From Nocardia sp. CDC159 (GTDB taxonomy: Bacteria > Actinomycetota > Actinomycetes > Mycobacteriales > Mycobacteriaceae), in the NCBI RefSeq assembly GCF_023740735.1, contig NZ_JAMRXH010000006.1, forward strand, positions 1 to 64,000: 64,000 nt of DNA, written 5' to 3'. The position numbers were made by a program, and so were the translations under genes. The stretch's first letter is position 1. Each line of letters opens with the position of its first letter. Positions 45,053 to 56,039 of this stretch are shown here, piece after piece. The notes under the pieces were generated by a model. It was not told where the DNA came from, did no database searches, and worked only from the letters and a program-made list of their open reading frames with translations.

Positions 45053-46138
45053 TCAGAGGGTGACCACCGAACGTAGCACCTCGCCGCGATGCATCTTGGC
45101 GAATGCCTGCTCCACCTCGTCCAGCGAAATCGTCTCGGTGACAAAGGCATCCAGATCCAGGCGGCCCTGGCGGTACAGGTCGATCAGGGTGGGGAAGTCG
45201 CGGGCGGGCAGGCAGTCGCCGTACCAGGAGGACTTCAGCGCGCCGCCGTGGGAGAAGAAGTCCAGCAGCGGCATCTCCAGGCGCATCTCCGGGGTGGGCA
45301 CGCCGACCAGAACGACCGTTCCGGCGAGGTCGCGGGCGTAGAACGCCTGCTTCCAGGTCTCCGGGCGGCCCACCGCGTCGATGACGACATCCGCGCCGAA
45401 GCCGCCGGTCAGTTCCTGGATCAGCGGCACCGGATCACCGGCGGCGGCGTCGATGGTGTGGGTCGCGCCGAAACCCTTGGCCCACTCCAGCTTTCGGGGG
45501 TCGATGTCGACGGCGATGATGGTGGTGGCCCCGGCCAGCCGGGCCCCGGCCACGGCCGCGCTGCCGACTCCGCCGCAGCCGATCACCGCCACGCTGTCCC
45601 CGCGCCCGACCGCGCCGGTATTGAGTGCGGCGCCGAGTCCGGCCATGATGCCGCAGCCGAGCAGTCCGGCCGCGGCCGGGGAGGCAGCCGGATCGACCTT
45701 GGTGCACTGCCCGGCGTGGACGAGGGTCTTCTCGGCGAAGGCGCCGATGCCCAGGGCGGGGGTCAGGGCGGTGCCGTCGGTGAGGGTCATCGGCTGGGCG
45801 GCGTTGCAGGTCGAGAAGCAGTACCAGGGCTTGCCCTTGCGGCAGGCGCGGCAGCTCCCGCAGACGGCGCGCCAGTTCAGCACCACGAAATCGCCCGATT
45901 CGATCTCGGTCACGCCCTCGCCGACCGCCTCCACCACGCCCGCGGCCTCGTGGCCGAGCAGGAAGGGGTATTCGTCGTTGATGCCGCCCTCGCGATAGTG
46001 CAGGTCGGTGTGGCACACCCCGCACGCCTGCACCCGCACCACCGCCTCGCCCGGTCCCGGATCCGGCACGACGATCTCGGTCACCTCGACCGGTTTCCGC
46101 TTCGACCGTGCGATCACACCCCGAACCGTCTGTGCCAT
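45053..46138 (-). CDS. mscR: S-(hydroxymethyl)mycothiol dehydrogenase (mycothiol-dependent formaldehyde dehydrogenase)
   Basis: 361 residues. Zinc alcohol dehydrogenase fold with catalytic-zinc ligands in [14 protein letters not shown] and [13 protein letters not shown], the structural-zinc cysteines in [15 protein letters not shown], and the NAD site [19 protein letters not shown]. The pattern and length match actinobacterial MscR/AdhE2, which oxidises the formaldehyde-mycothiol adduct and reduces S-nitrosomycothiol. Cytoplasmic. It supports assignment of the window to a mycothiol-producing actinomycete. Confidence 0.9.
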   Translation of the reverse strand: MAQTVRGVIARSKRKPVEVTEIVVPDPGPGEAVVRVQACGVCHTDLHYREGGINDEYPFLLGHEAAGVVEAVGEGVTEIESGDFVVLNWRAVCGSCRACRKGKPWYCFSTCNAAQPMTLTDGTALTPALGIGAFAEKTLVHAGQCTKVDPAASPAAAGLLGCGIMAGLGAALNTGAVGRGDSVAVIGCGGVGSAAVAGARLAGATTIIAVDIDPRKLEWAKGFGATHTIDAAAGDPVPLIQELTGGFGADVVIDAVGRPETWKQAFYARDLAGTVVLVGVPTPEMRLEMPLLDFFSHGGALKSSWYGDCLPARDFPTLIDLYRQGRLDLDAFVTETISLDEVEQAFAKMHRGEVLRSVVTL

Positions 46139-46283
46139 CGGATCATCCTCTCTGTGCGTGACAACGCCTCCACCGTCGCACAGGCGGCGTGCCCGCGGCG
46201 AAGGAGGCCGGAAATTATTGGCGCGGACGTGGTTCCGGCGCGGGGAGCCGGGTACCGCGGAAGGGACCGTGAAGGGAGTCCCG

Positions 46284-46811
46284 ATGCATGCTGTCGATCA
46301 TTACGTCGGAATGGCCAGATCCCAGGTGTCGGATCTGGTGGAGAAGCTGGTCGGTTCGGCCGCGAGCAGCGCCGGGCAGACCATGACCATCGCCCGGCCG
46401 CGCGCGGAGGTCGAGCAGTTCTGGCGGGAACCGGAGAATCTGTCGCGGGTGCTGGGCGATCTCGCCGAGGTCCGCTCGGGCCCGTCGGGCAGTTACGTGT
46501 GGACGCTGCGGCCCGCGGACGGTGAGGCGGTCAGCTGGAACACCGAACTCGTGCGGGACGACAACGGCCTGCGCTTCATCGGTGCGCGGGCGGGGGATGC
46601 GGAGCCGATGGAGGTCCGGCTCGAATTCGCCGACGCGCCCGCCGATCTCGGCACCGAGGTGCGCCTCGAGGCACACACCCCGCTGCCGGACCTGCTGACC
46701 GGCGCGGCCGCGTTCACCGCGCTCTATCGGGCCCGGGCGCTGCTGCAGACCGGGGAGATCCCCACCCTCGCGCACAATCCGAGTGCGCGCCGCTCACCCG
46801 CCTCGACCTAG
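46284..46811 (+). CDS. SRPBCC-family protein
   Basis: 175 residues from ATG 46284. After a short helical N-terminus the sequence [33 protein letters not shown] starts the SRPBCC helix-grip fold, and [22 protein letters not shown] continues it, as in YndB/SRPBCC cyclase-like proteins. It ends seven bases before the zinc dehydrogenase gene and is likely co-transcribed with it. In actinobacteria such pairs are frequently seen in stress-responsive loci. Confidence 0.75.
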   Translation: MHAVDHYVGMARSQVSDLVEKLVGSAASSAGQTMTIARPRAEVEQFWREPENLSRVLGDLAEVRSGPSGSYVWTLRPADGEAVSWNTELVRDDNGLRFIGARAGDAEPMEVRLEFADAPADLGTEVRLEAHTPLPDLLTGAAAFTALYRARALLQTGEIPTLAHNPSARRSPAST

Positions 46812-46818
46812 GAGAATC

Positions 46819-47988
46819 ATGCGTGCGCTGTGCTGGAACGGGGTCAACGAACTGGCGGTGGAAACCGTCGACGATCCCACACTGATCAATCCGCACGATG
46901 TCATCGTGCGGGTACGGCTGAGCACCACCTGTGGCTCGGATCTGCATTTCATCGACGGCTATCTGCCCGGTATGCGCGAGGGCGACGTCATCGGGCACGA
47001 ATTCCTGGGGGAGATAGTCGACGTGGGCAGCGAGGTCACCCGGCGCACGGCCGGGGAGCGGGTGGTGGTGCCCTCGTTCATCGGCTGCTCCTCGTGCTGG
47101 TATTGCGACCACGAGCTGTATTCGCTGTGCGACACCACCAATCCCAATGCCGCCCTGCAGCAGCCGGTCCTGGGCTATCCGACCGGGGGCATCTACGGTT
47201 ACACCCACCCGTTCGGCGGGTACCAGGGTTCGCACGCCCAGTACATCCGGGTGCCGTTCGGGGATGTGAACTGTTTCGCCGTGCCCGACGGCGTTGCCGA
47301 CGAGCAGGCGCTGTTCCTGTCCGATGCGGTGCCGACCGGGCTGATGGGCGCGGACTTCTGCGATATCTCCCCCGGCGACACCATCGCGGTGTTCGGCAGT
47401 GGCGGCGTCGGCCTGATGGCCGGGCACAGCGCGCGGCTGCTGGGCGCGGATCGAGTGATCATGGTGGATCGGTATCCGGAGCGATTGGCCTTGGCGCGCA
47501 AGCAGTTCGGTGCCGAGACCATCGACTACACCGCGGTGGACAGTGTGCACGAGGCGCTGCGGGACATGACCGGCGGACGCGGGCCGGACGCCTGTATCGA
47601 TGCCGTCGGCATGGAGGGGCACGGCACCGGTTTGCAGCAGCTCTACGATCGCGCCAAACAACTGCTGCGCCTGGAGACCGATCGGGCCGCCGCGCTGCGC
47701 CAGGCGATTCTGGCCTGCCGCAAGGGTGGAGTGGTTTCGGTGCTCGGAATCTACGGCGTCACCGACAAATTCCCGATGGGTGTGGTGACCAACAAGAGTC
47801 TGACCATCCGCACCGCCCAGCAGCACGGGCAGCGGTACATGGCGCGCATGTTCGACTACATTCAGCAGGGCGATCTGGATCCGTCGTATCTCATCACCCA
47901 CGATCTGCCGCTCGAGGATGCCGTGCGCGGCTACGACATCTTCAAGAACAAGAGCGAGGGCTGTGTTCGAGTGGTGTTCCGGCCCTGA
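46819..47988 (+). CDS. Zinc-dependent alcohol dehydrogenase, glutathione-independent formaldehyde dehydrogenase-like
   Basis: 389 residues from ATG 46819 with AGGAGA upstream. Catalytic zinc ligands are in TCGSDLHFIDGYL and GHEFLGE, the structural zinc cysteines in CSSCWYCDHELYSLC, and the NAD site is VFGSGGVGLMAGHSARLLG. The insert around NPNAALQQPVLGYPTGGIYG and the length resemble the Pseudomonas formaldehyde dismutase/dehydrogenase group. True substrate unknown. The last 47 bases overlap the convergent XRE gene. Confidence 0.9.
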   Translation: MRALCWNGVNELAVETVDDPTLINPHDVIVRVRLSTTCGSDLHFIDGYLPGMREGDVIGHEFLGEIVDVGSEVTRRTAGERVVVPSFIGCSSCWYCDHELYSLCDTTNPNAALQQPVLGYPTGGIYGYTHPFGGYQGSHAQYIRVPFGDVNCFAVPDGVADEQALFLSDAVPTGLMGADFCDISPGDTIAVFGSGGVGLMAGHSARLLGADRVIMVDRYPERLALARKQFGAETIDYTAVDSVHEALRDMTGGRGPDACIDAVGMEGHGTGLQQLYDRAKQLLRLETDRAAALRQAILACRKGGVVSVLGIYGVTDKFPMGVVTNKSLTIRTAQQHGQRYMARMFDYIQQGDLDPSYLITHDLPLEDAVRGYDIFKNKSEGCVRVVFRP

Positions 47989-48763
47989 GGATCCGGGCGG
48001 TGAAATCGTCCAGTGGGTAGAACAGTTCGATGGCCAGTTCGGCGAGCGTCACGTCGGCGGGGGCGCCGAAGGTGGCCATCGTGCTGAACATCGACAGCTC
48101 GCCGAGCGGGGTGCGGATGCGCAGCGGCACCTCGAACGGTCCCGGTCGCGCGGGCTCGGGGTCCGGGTCGGGGGCGAGTTCGGGATAGCGGGAGACCTCC
48201 TCGTGGAGAGCGCGCAGCCGGGGGTCGCCGGTGCCGTTGGCCTGGCGGAGGAGCCGCTCCAGGAACAGGTTTCGCACCTGGCGGCCGTTGACCATGTGCG
48301 GGGCGAGGCCGTCGGGATGCAGCACCATGCGGTAGACGTTCGGGCGCGGGGTCAGCAGATGTTCGGGGATGCCGTTCGTCAGCACGGACATCGCACGGTT
48401 GCCGGTCAGCACGTCCCAGTACCGGTCCACCACCACCGCCGGGTACGGCTCGTGTGCGTCGAGCATGGTGCGCAGCGCCGAACGGACGGAGGACAATTCG
48501 GCATCGTCGAGGTTGCTCTCCCGATACTCCGGCGCGAAGCCGCCCGCGAGCAATAGCGTATTGCGTTCGCGCAGCGGCACATCCAGGGCGTCGCACAGCC
48601 GCAGCACCATCGTGCGGCTGGGCCGCGAGCGCCCGGTCTCCAGATAGGACAGATGTCGGGCGGAGATGTCCGCGGCCAGCGCCAGATCGAGCTGGCTGAG
48701 GCGGCGACGCTGCCGCCATTCTCGCAACAGGCCGCCGACCGGCGAGGGCACGGTGGAGGTCAT
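47942..48763 (-). CDS. XRE-family regulator with MmyB-like ligand domain
   Basis: 273 residues from ATG 48763. HTH: LLREWRQRRRLSQLDLALAA then ISARHLSYLETGRSRPSRTMVLRLCDAL. The C-terminal MmyB-like PAS domain includes YPAVVVDRYWDVLTGNRAM and VLHPDGLAPHMVNG. In other actinobacteria such proteins control an adjacent short-chain dehydrogenase or membrane gene; here the divergent four-helix membrane protein at 48877 is the natural target. Confidence 0.9.
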   Translation of the reverse strand: MTSTVPSPVGGLLREWRQRRRLSQLDLALAADISARHLSYLETGRSRPSRTMVLRLCDALDVPLRERNTLLLAGGFAPEYRESNLDDAELSSVRSALRTMLDAHEPYPAVVVDRYWDVLTGNRAMSVLTNGIPEHLLTPRPNVYRMVLHPDGLAPHMVNGRQVRNLFLERLLRQANGTGDPRLRALHEEVSRYPELAPDPDPEPARPGPFEVPLRIRTPLGELSMFSTMATFGAPADVTLAELAIELFYPLDDFTARILRAGTPLEHSPRSCS

Positions 48764-48796
48764 CCGGGCAGCATAGCGACGGCCGGGTAGGCCATG

Positions 48797-48807
48797 ACCT
48801 CGGAGGT
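48797..48807. promoter_or_regulatory. Short palindrome between XRE and membrane-protein genes
   Basis: ACCTCGGAGGT, 5-base arms around one central base, in the 113-base divergent control region. Plausible but weak operator for the MmyB-like regulator. Confidence 0.35.
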
Positions 48808-48876
48808 AATTGAGTCGCCGCGGCGGCCCTGGCAGCGTCGAGGGCACCATCCGGTTTCGAAGGACAGGAGACGACG

Positions 48877-49275
48877 ATGACGACGATCGCGGCCACCCCC
48901 GGGCTCACCCTGCGCACCGCGTTGCGGGCGGACGGCTGGAGCACCGGCGTTTTCGGGGTCGTACTGCTGGCCGCCGCGCCGCTGCTGCGCGAGCCGCTGG
49001 GGTTGCCCACCGCCTGGTCGGTGCCGTTCGGGGTGGCGATGCTCGGCGGTGCGCTGGCGCTGCTGCTGATCGCGGGCTATCCCGAGATTCCGGCGCGGGC
49101 CGGGCAGGCGGTGGTGGCGGTGAACCTGGCCTCCGGAATCGCCATGGTGGTGCTGGCGTTCACCGACCTGATCCCGCTGACCGGCCTGGGTGTGGTGTTC
49201 CTGCTGGCCGGGGCGGCGGTGGTGGTGGCCTTCGGGGAGCTCGAGTATGTCGCGCTGCGCCGGGCTACGCGCTGA
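48877..49275 (+). CDS. Four-helix membrane protein
   Basis: 132 residues. Four hydrophobic segments (around WSTGVFGVVLLAAAPLL, WSVPFGVAMLGGALALLLIA, AVVAVNLASGIAMVVLAF and LTGLGVVFLLAGAAVVVAF) and a short cytoplasmic tail. No catalytic motif. Probably regulated by the divergent MmyB-type regulator. Function unknown. Confidence 0.8.
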   Translation: MTTIAATPGLTLRTALRADGWSTGVFGVVLLAAAPLLREPLGLPTAWSVPFGVAMLGGALALLLIAGYPEIPARAGQAVVAVNLASGIAMVVLAFTDLIPLTGLGVVFLLAGAAVVVAFGELEYVALRRATR

Positions 49276-50428
49276 CGCTGGCCTGGATGAGTGCGTGTTC
49301 GCCGCTGGTGCGCCACGGCGTGCCGGTGGCGTCGAGCGCGCGCACCTGGTCGTCGGTGAGGCCCACGGCCACATCGGATTTCAGGGTGCGCAGGGCGAGG
49401 ACGGGGGTGGGGAAGTAGTCGACCAGATCGGCGAAGGGGGTGGTCGGCGGCCAGTGGCGGTCGCCGACCAGACGGCGGTAGTTGAGATCGCCCTTGACCA
49501 CCGTGATCGCCGCGCCCGCGAATTCCGTTGCCAGGTCGGCGGGCATCTCGTGGAAAGGCAAGGGGGCGCAGAAGAATTCGTGATCGCGCACGACCAGCCG
49601 GTCCTCGCGCACGGCCGCCCACAGCCGCTGCCCGACCGCGCGGGCCGCGGTGGTGTCCGCGGTACGCAGCACGCGCAGGGCCGCCAGGACATCGGTCATG
49701 GTGGCGTCGGAGACGTAGTAGGGCCGGGGTTTGACGTGCAGGGTGACGCGGGCGACCGCCGCCGTGGTGAGCAGGTGGTCGATCAGGATCAGATCGGGCA
49801 GCAGTTCGCGCCCGGCGTTGTCGGCGATCACGCATACCAGCGGGTCGGTCGTGCGGCTCAGCCGCGACCACAGCGCGTCGCCGTCGTCGACCAGCAGCCG
49901 GGTGGCGCGCGCATTCGCGCCCGCGGTGAGCTGGAAGCTCAGATCGGCCTGATTGCCCCACAGCGCGGACAGCAGCAGCGCCGAACGTCGCTTGTCCAGG
50001 GGGATATCGACCAGTCCGTCCAGGGCGGCGAGTTCGTCGGCGACCGCCGGGCCCGCCAGTTCGGCGGCCTTGGTCGGGGCGAACGGGTCGATGCCGCGCC
50101 ACGGGCCCGGCCCGAAATAGCCGACCGCCTCGAGCAGGCGGCGATAGAAATAGCTCTCCGCCCACAGGAACGGGACCTCCGCCCAGGGCCTGCCCCACAG
50201 CCCCGCACCCCAGGCCGACCAGTGCGCGGCGCCCTCGGCCGTGGTGACCAGCGGTTCCAGTACGCCAGCGGTGCTCTCGGCCAGCAACTCCCGCAGTGCG
50301 GCCGCCGCGGCGGCGTTGTACGGGTGCGCGGCGAGGACCTGCTCGATCAGCTTCGGATGCCGGTCGTGGAAGACACCGCGGGCGAACGAGCCGGGGGCGC
50401 CGGCGAGGATCGGCGGGGCGACGGTCAT
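49265..50428 (-). CDS. DUF89/ARMT1-family metal-dependent phosphatase-like protein
   Basis: 387 residues from ATG 50428. The conserved DUF89 segments are present: CVIADNAGRELLPDLILIDHLL and ITVVKGDLNYRRLVGDR, which carry the metal-binding Asp/Asn and the phosphate-binding Lys, plus an N-terminal helical domain. The family hydrolyses phosphosugar or phosphometabolite damage products; the eukaryotic member ARMT1 was first described as a protein carboxyl methyltransferase. It overlaps the membrane-protein gene end by 11 bases. Confidence 0.88.
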   Translation of the reverse strand: MTVAPPILAGAPGSFARGVFHDRHPKLIEQVLAAHPYNAAAAAALRELLAESTAGVLEPLVTTAEGAAHWSAWGAGLWGRPWAEVPFLWAESYFYRRLLEAVGYFGPGPWRGIDPFAPTKAAELAGPAVADELAALDGLVDIPLDKRRSALLLSALWGNQADLSFQLTAGANARATRLLVDDGDALWSRLSRTTDPLVCVIADNAGRELLPDLILIDHLLTTAAVARVTLHVKPRPYYVSDATMTDVLAALRVLRTADTTAARAVGQRLWAAVREDRLVVRDHEFFCAPLPFHEMPADLATEFAGAAITVVKGDLNYRRLVGDRHWPPTTPFADLVDYFPTPVLALRTLKSDVAVGLTDDQVRALDATGTPWRTSGEHALIQASVSA

Positions 50429-50612
50429 ATCACGATCATGTCGCACGGCGGCGCCGGTATCGCGAGCGGTGCGCAGTTCGTTTGCGGCCGTGACTGTCTC
50501 GTTGCCATTTTCTAAGGAACTCCACGGCCGACTTCGGTGCGCGACGCGGCGGTTCACGGTTGACTGGAAGGGTGCTGATGGGCAGCACCTGACCAGTCGA
50601 GGAGGTCGGGTC

Positions 50613-51353
50613 GTGCACAATGCAGTGACCACCGCCATCACCCGTCGCGAGCTGATCCGGCTCGCCGGAATCGAAGCCGACTCGGTGAGCCGCCGGGGCG
50701 GCCGATCGATCAATGCCGATGCCGTGGCCACCCGCACCGACCCGAGCACCGGCCGCACCGCCTTCGTGGTGGCCGACGGCATCGGCGACCATCTACTCGC
50801 CGCGCGCGCCGCCCGCTGCGCCGCCGCGGTGGCCGCGGCCGTGGGCACCAGCCGGGGCGCGGTGCCCGCGATCCTGGCCGCCCAGGACGAATTGCACCGG
50901 CAATTTCCCGAGCCCGCCGCCGATACGGTGCTGGCGATCGCGGTCGTCCCCACCGCCGATCAACCCGACGCCCCCGCCGAGATCGCCTGGGTGGGTGACT
51001 GCCGCGCCTATCGCTGGAACGGCCGTGTCCTGCATCAGATCACCACCGACCACACCGTCGCCGAACTCCTGCGCGCCCACGGCCGCGAGCCGTTGCCGCG
51101 CATGAGCCACCTCGTCACCACCTCGGTCCGCACCGTGACCGCCGACGCCATCGGCCGCGCCGGCACCGGTTCCAGCCACGGCCGTTTCCTGCTGTGCACC
51201 GACGGCATTCACAAGATGCTCGACATCATGGTCGTGAAAGAGCTGCTGGCCGCCGGGATTTCGCCGGGCCGGACGGCGGAGGCGCTGGTGGACACGGCGC
51301 TGCGAGTCGGCGGCACCGACAACACCACCGCGCTGGTGGTCGACCGCGCCTGA
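50613..51353 (+). CDS. PP2C-type Ser/Thr protein phosphatase
   Basis: 246 residues from GTG 50613, after GAGGAGG. PP2C motifs: NADAVATRTD and FVVADGIGDH (first metal Asp), IAWVGDCRAYRWNG, LLCTDGIHKML and GGTDNTTALVV (final Asp). The usual DGMGG is changed to DGIGD. It dephosphorylates Ser/Thr proteins; no kinase gene is nearby in the window. Cytoplasmic, without a membrane segment. Confidence 0.9.
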   Translation: MHNAVTTAITRRELIRLAGIEADSVSRRGGRSINADAVATRTDPSTGRTAFVVADGIGDHLLAARAARCAAAVAAAVGTSRGAVPAILAAQDELHRQFPEPAADTVLAIAVVPTADQPDAPAEIAWVGDCRAYRWNGRVLHQITTDHTVAELLRAHGREPLPRMSHLVTTSVRTVTADAIGRAGTGSSHGRFLLCTDGIHKMLDIMVVKELLAAGISPGRTAEALVDTALRVGGTDNTTALVVDRA

Positions 51354-51442
51354 TTCGGTTCCGGCTCACGGTCGCCGCGATCAGGCTGCGGCGCATTCGG
51401 AACAGGGCCGCGTGGTGGGCAGGGGGTTCGGCCGCGTCTGGT

Positions 51443-52531
51443 TCAGCCTCGGCCGAGCGTCGCCGTGATCAAGGTGCGTCGTATCCGCCAGGGCACGGCG
51501 GTGAACAGGGCCGTCATGGCGGCGGCGGTGGCGGGTAGGTCGGTGGTGGCGCTCAGATAGGCGCGCTGGTGGTGTGGGGGCAGCGCGAAGAAGGCGTCGA
51601 AGAAGGCGGGCAGGTCGGTGGGCGGCAGGGCGAGCAGCGAGCGCAGGCCCGCCGTGCGGAGGCGATGGACGAGCCGGGTGCGGACCGGATGCGGTGGGGC
51701 GCCGGTGGCGTAGGCGTCGGCGGCCGACAGCGATGCGGTGAGGCTGTAACCCGTTGCGGGATGCAGCATCGCGCCCGCCGCGCCGAAGCGGTGGGCAGTG
51801 GGTCGGCCGCCCTCGAGGGGGAAGCGGACGTGTTCGGTGGGTTCGTCGCCGTGCAGATCGATTCCGCGCGAGCGCAGTCGGTGCAGCAGGCGGGTGCGCA
51901 GGGTCGGGAGGGGCAGGGCGGGGCGGCCCGCCAGACAGGTTTCTTCCAGGAGGAAACGGTTGGGGCCCAGGGGAATCGCGTAGAGGAACGACGGGGGTTC
52001 GCCGGGGGCCGCGCCGTTGTCCGGTCGCCAGTCCATGAACAGCGGCTCGGACCAGCGGTCGGCGGGGACGATCACGCCGAAGGCGGTCTGTTCGGCGCGG
52101 GCGGGGGAGCGGGTGAGGCCGCGGGCATCGATCACCCGATCCGCGGTCAGCACCTCGCCGGCGGAAAGACGTACCCGCCATGGGCCTTTCGTGCCGGTCG
52201 GTTCGGTGCCGAGGGATTCGACCCGATCGGCGATCACCCGGGCCCCACCGAGATCCAGCGCACCCCGCAGCGCCGCCGTGTCGAAGACGACGTAGCGCCG
52301 ATCGATCTCGAAACGCCGCGTCCCCCAGGCGATCGGCCGGTCCACCGTCGCCGCCACCACCGCGGGATCCAGCCATCCGGGCAGTTCGTCGGCCCAGCCG
52401 CCGTAGGTGGCGGTCCAGCGGCGGCCCGGATGCGGGTCGACGGCCGTCACCGAGAGTCCGTGTGCCAGTGCGCGATGCGCGAGAGCGCGCCCGGCGGGGC
52501 CGAGACCGCATACCATGAGATCGGTGGTCAC
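51443..52531 (-). CDS. Lycopene cyclase-like flavoprotein
   Basis: 362 residues. N-terminal FAD-binding LMVCGLGPAGRALAHRALAH, the strand RRYVVFDTAALRGALD, VIDARGLT, and GAAGAMLHPATGYSLTASL follow the CrtY/CrtL lycopene beta-cyclase pattern, including the C-terminal FFALPPHHQRAYL segment. It would cyclise lycopene ends, but no other carotenoid gene is in the window, so a role on another polyene is also open. Convergent with the PP2C gene. Confidence 0.85.
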   Translation of the reverse strand: MTTDLMVCGLGPAGRALAHRALAHGLSVTAVDPHPGRRWTATYGGWADELPGWLDPAVVAATVDRPIAWGTRRFEIDRRYVVFDTAALRGALDLGGARVIADRVESLGTEPTGTKGPWRVRLSAGEVLTADRVIDARGLTRSPARAEQTAFGVIVPADRWSEPLFMDWRPDNGAAPGEPPSFLYAIPLGPNRFLLEETCLAGRPALPLPTLRTRLLHRLRSRGIDLHGDEPTEHVRFPLEGGRPTAHRFGAAGAMLHPATGYSLTASLSAADAYATGAPPHPVRTRLVHRLRTAGLRSLLALPPTDLPAFFDAFFALPPHHQRAYLSATTDLPATAAAMTALFTAVPWRIRRTLITATLGRG

Positions 52532-52659
52532 ACCGGAATTGGATCAGATGACCGTCGGCGTTTGGCGTCGGGATCGGCGCGTCGGGTAGGGTCGGCGTCC
52601 ATGCCCGGGGGGACGACCGCGGAGGGCGCTGGGTCGCCCGGGCGCGGAAGGTTGCGGTC

Positions 52660-53457
52660 ATGACATATCCCCCTGGTTCCGGCCCGTACGGTTACGGTCC
52701 GCAGCACCAGCCACCCGGCTGGGGCCAGCCTGGATATCAGCCGCCGCAGCCGGGTTGGGATCCGAACCAGGGCTATCCGGGCGGTGGCTATCCGCCGCCT
52801 CCGCCGCCCAAGAGCAATACCGGCCTCATCATCGGCATCGTCGTGGCGACGATCGCGGTCCTGGTGGTCGGGGCGGGCGCGCTCGTGCTGATCGATCGGA
52901 ACAAGCGGGGCGAGGACAACCGCGCCACCGGCACCACCACGCCGGAACTGGTCACCGCGACCGAAACCGCCACCCCGCGCGGCACCGCCACCGCGCAACC
53001 GGTGGCCACCAAGTTCAGCTACCGAGAACAGGCCAAGGACTGGAATTTCCGGCTCGGCGATGTCGCGCTGCACGCCGACTGGGTCGACGGCCGCGACGCT
53101 TCCAACTGCGGTGATATCGAGGTCGGCGGCAAACTCACCGCGCTGGGCTGTCAGTACGTGGCCGAGATGGTCTACCGCTCCGAGCGCGGCGGCCTGATGC
53201 TGACCCAGTACGTGCTGGGTATGGCCGACGCCGACAAGGCCGCGGCCGCGGTCGGCCGATACACCGACGAGGATCTGCAGCCGCGGCCCGGCAGCTATAT
53301 CGAGGACTTCACGATCGGCAAGTGGAAGGACGACAGCGAGAAGCAGTTCCTCGTCATCATCCTGGTCACCACGACCGCGGCCGTCGACGAGGAGACCGCG
53401 AGCAAATACCTGCGCTATCTGCATCAGGACATGCTCGGCGCGCTGGCCTTCCGCTAG
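52660..53457 (+). CDS. Proline-rich single-span membrane protein
   Basis: 265 residues. The N-terminus is Pro/Gly/Tyr-rich (GYGPQHQPPGWGQPGYQPPQ), followed by one transmembrane helix (TGLIIGIVVATIAVLVVGAGALVL, about residues 53-77) and an extracellular domain with two cysteines (NCGDIEVGGKLTALGC). This layout is common in mycobacterial and Nocardia proteins near the division or secretion machinery, but I recognise no specific family. Its stop overlaps the convergent SDR gene. Confidence 0.75.
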   Translation: MTYPPGSGPYGYGPQHQPPGWGQPGYQPPQPGWDPNQGYPGGGYPPPPPPKSNTGLIIGIVVATIAVLVVGAGALVLIDRNKRGEDNRATGTTTPELVTATETATPRGTATAQPVATKFSYREQAKDWNFRLGDVALHADWVDGRDASNCGDIEVGGKLTALGCQYVAEMVYRSERGGLMLTQYVLGMADADKAAAAVGRYTDEDLQPRPGSYIEDFTIGKWKDDSEKQFLVIILVTTTAAVDEETASKYLRYLHQDMLGALAFR

Positions 53458-54218
53458 ATCCCGCCGGTGGACAGCAGGCCGCCGTCCACCCGGACCACCT
53501 CGCCGGTGATCCAGGACGCGGCGTCGGAGACCAGATATCCGACCAGTCCGGCCACATCCTCCGGCGATCCCAGGCGCTTCATCGGGTAGGCCGCCGCGGC
53601 CGCGTCCTCGTCGGCCGAGAACAGCGCGTCGGCGAAGCGGGTCTTCACCACGCCCGGCGCGACCGCGTTGACCCGAATCTTGGGGCCGAGCTGCCAGGCC
53701 AGTTCCTCGGTGAGCCGGATGAGCGCGGCCTTGGACGCGCCGTAGGCGGCGATCACACCCGTGGACCGCAGGCCCGCGACGCTGGCGACGTTCACGATCG
53801 CCCCGCCGTGCTCGCCCATCCACGCCCGGTACGCCTGCTGCACATAGCCGAGGGCGGCCACGACGTTGACGTCGAAGATCTTGCGTACCGCGTCCAGATC
53901 GGCGTCCACCAGCGCGCCGTAGACCGGGTTGATGCCGGTGTTGTTGATCAGGATGTCCAGCGAGCCGAATTCGGCGACCACGGCGCCGACCTGTTCGGCG
54001 CGGGCCGCCTCGTCTCCCGAATTGCCCGCCACCGCAACAATTTTGCCCGGATGGCCGAGTGCGCGCAGTTCGGCGGCGGTGGCCTCGAGCGGTTCGGGCT
54101 TGCGCGCGGTGATGACGACGTTGGCCCCGCGGGCGAGCAACTCTGCCGCGATCGCCCGGCCGATGCCCCGGCTCGCGCCCGATACCAGGGCGCTCTTGCC
54201 CAATAGATCTTCGGTCAT
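53454..54218 (-). CDS. Short-chain dehydrogenase/reductase
   Basis: 254 residues from ATG 54218, where homology begins (the frame is open further upstream). ALVSGASRGIGRAIAAELLARG, ILINNTGINP, the Ser in VNVASVAGL and YGASK are the classical SDR set; NTG replaces the usual NAG. The C-terminus ASWITGEVVRVDGGLL matches FabG-like reductases. It resembles the Rv0484c/Rv2750-type oxidoreductases of mycobacteria. Substrate unknown. Confidence 0.9.
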   Translation of the reverse strand: MTEDLLGKSALVSGASRGIGRAIAAELLARGANVVITARKPEPLEATAAELRALGHPGKIVAVAGNSGDEAARAEQVGAVVAEFGSLDILINNTGINPVYGALVDADLDAVRKIFDVNVVAALGYVQQAYRAWMGEHGGAIVNVASVAGLRSTGVIAAYGASKAALIRLTEELAWQLGPKIRVNAVAPGVVKTRFADALFSADEDAAAAAYPMKRLGSPEDVAGLVGYLVSDAASWITGEVVRVDGGLLSTGGI

Positions 54219-54351
54219 GGGATCGCACGTTACCCGCCGCGTGGTCCACGTTACGGCCGGGTTTTGTTCGCATGGGTAAAATCGGTGGTTCTTGCGTGCG
54301 CCCGCGTTGCACACTCGAGCCCAGCCGCCGCCACACTTTGAGGAGACGTTT

Positions 54352-55983
<1,632 letters not shown>

Positions 55984-55993
55984 AAACGGCGAA

Positions 55994-56023
55994 GGCGTTG
56001 CCGACGCCATTGTCGACAACGCC
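55994..56023. terminator. Terminator between ABC-F and secreted-protein genes
   Basis: GGCGTTG (55994-56000) pairs with CAACGCC (56017-56023), and inside it CGAC pairs with GTCG, with one mismatch between the two stems. It lies between convergent stop codons. Confidence 0.65.
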
Positions 56024-56039
56024 TGGGCCGCAACAGGAC

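Noticed and set aside
53454..54218. SDR gene as part of the polyketide island
   Set aside because: It is almost 20 kb from the island, among housekeeping genes, with no shared regulatory box.
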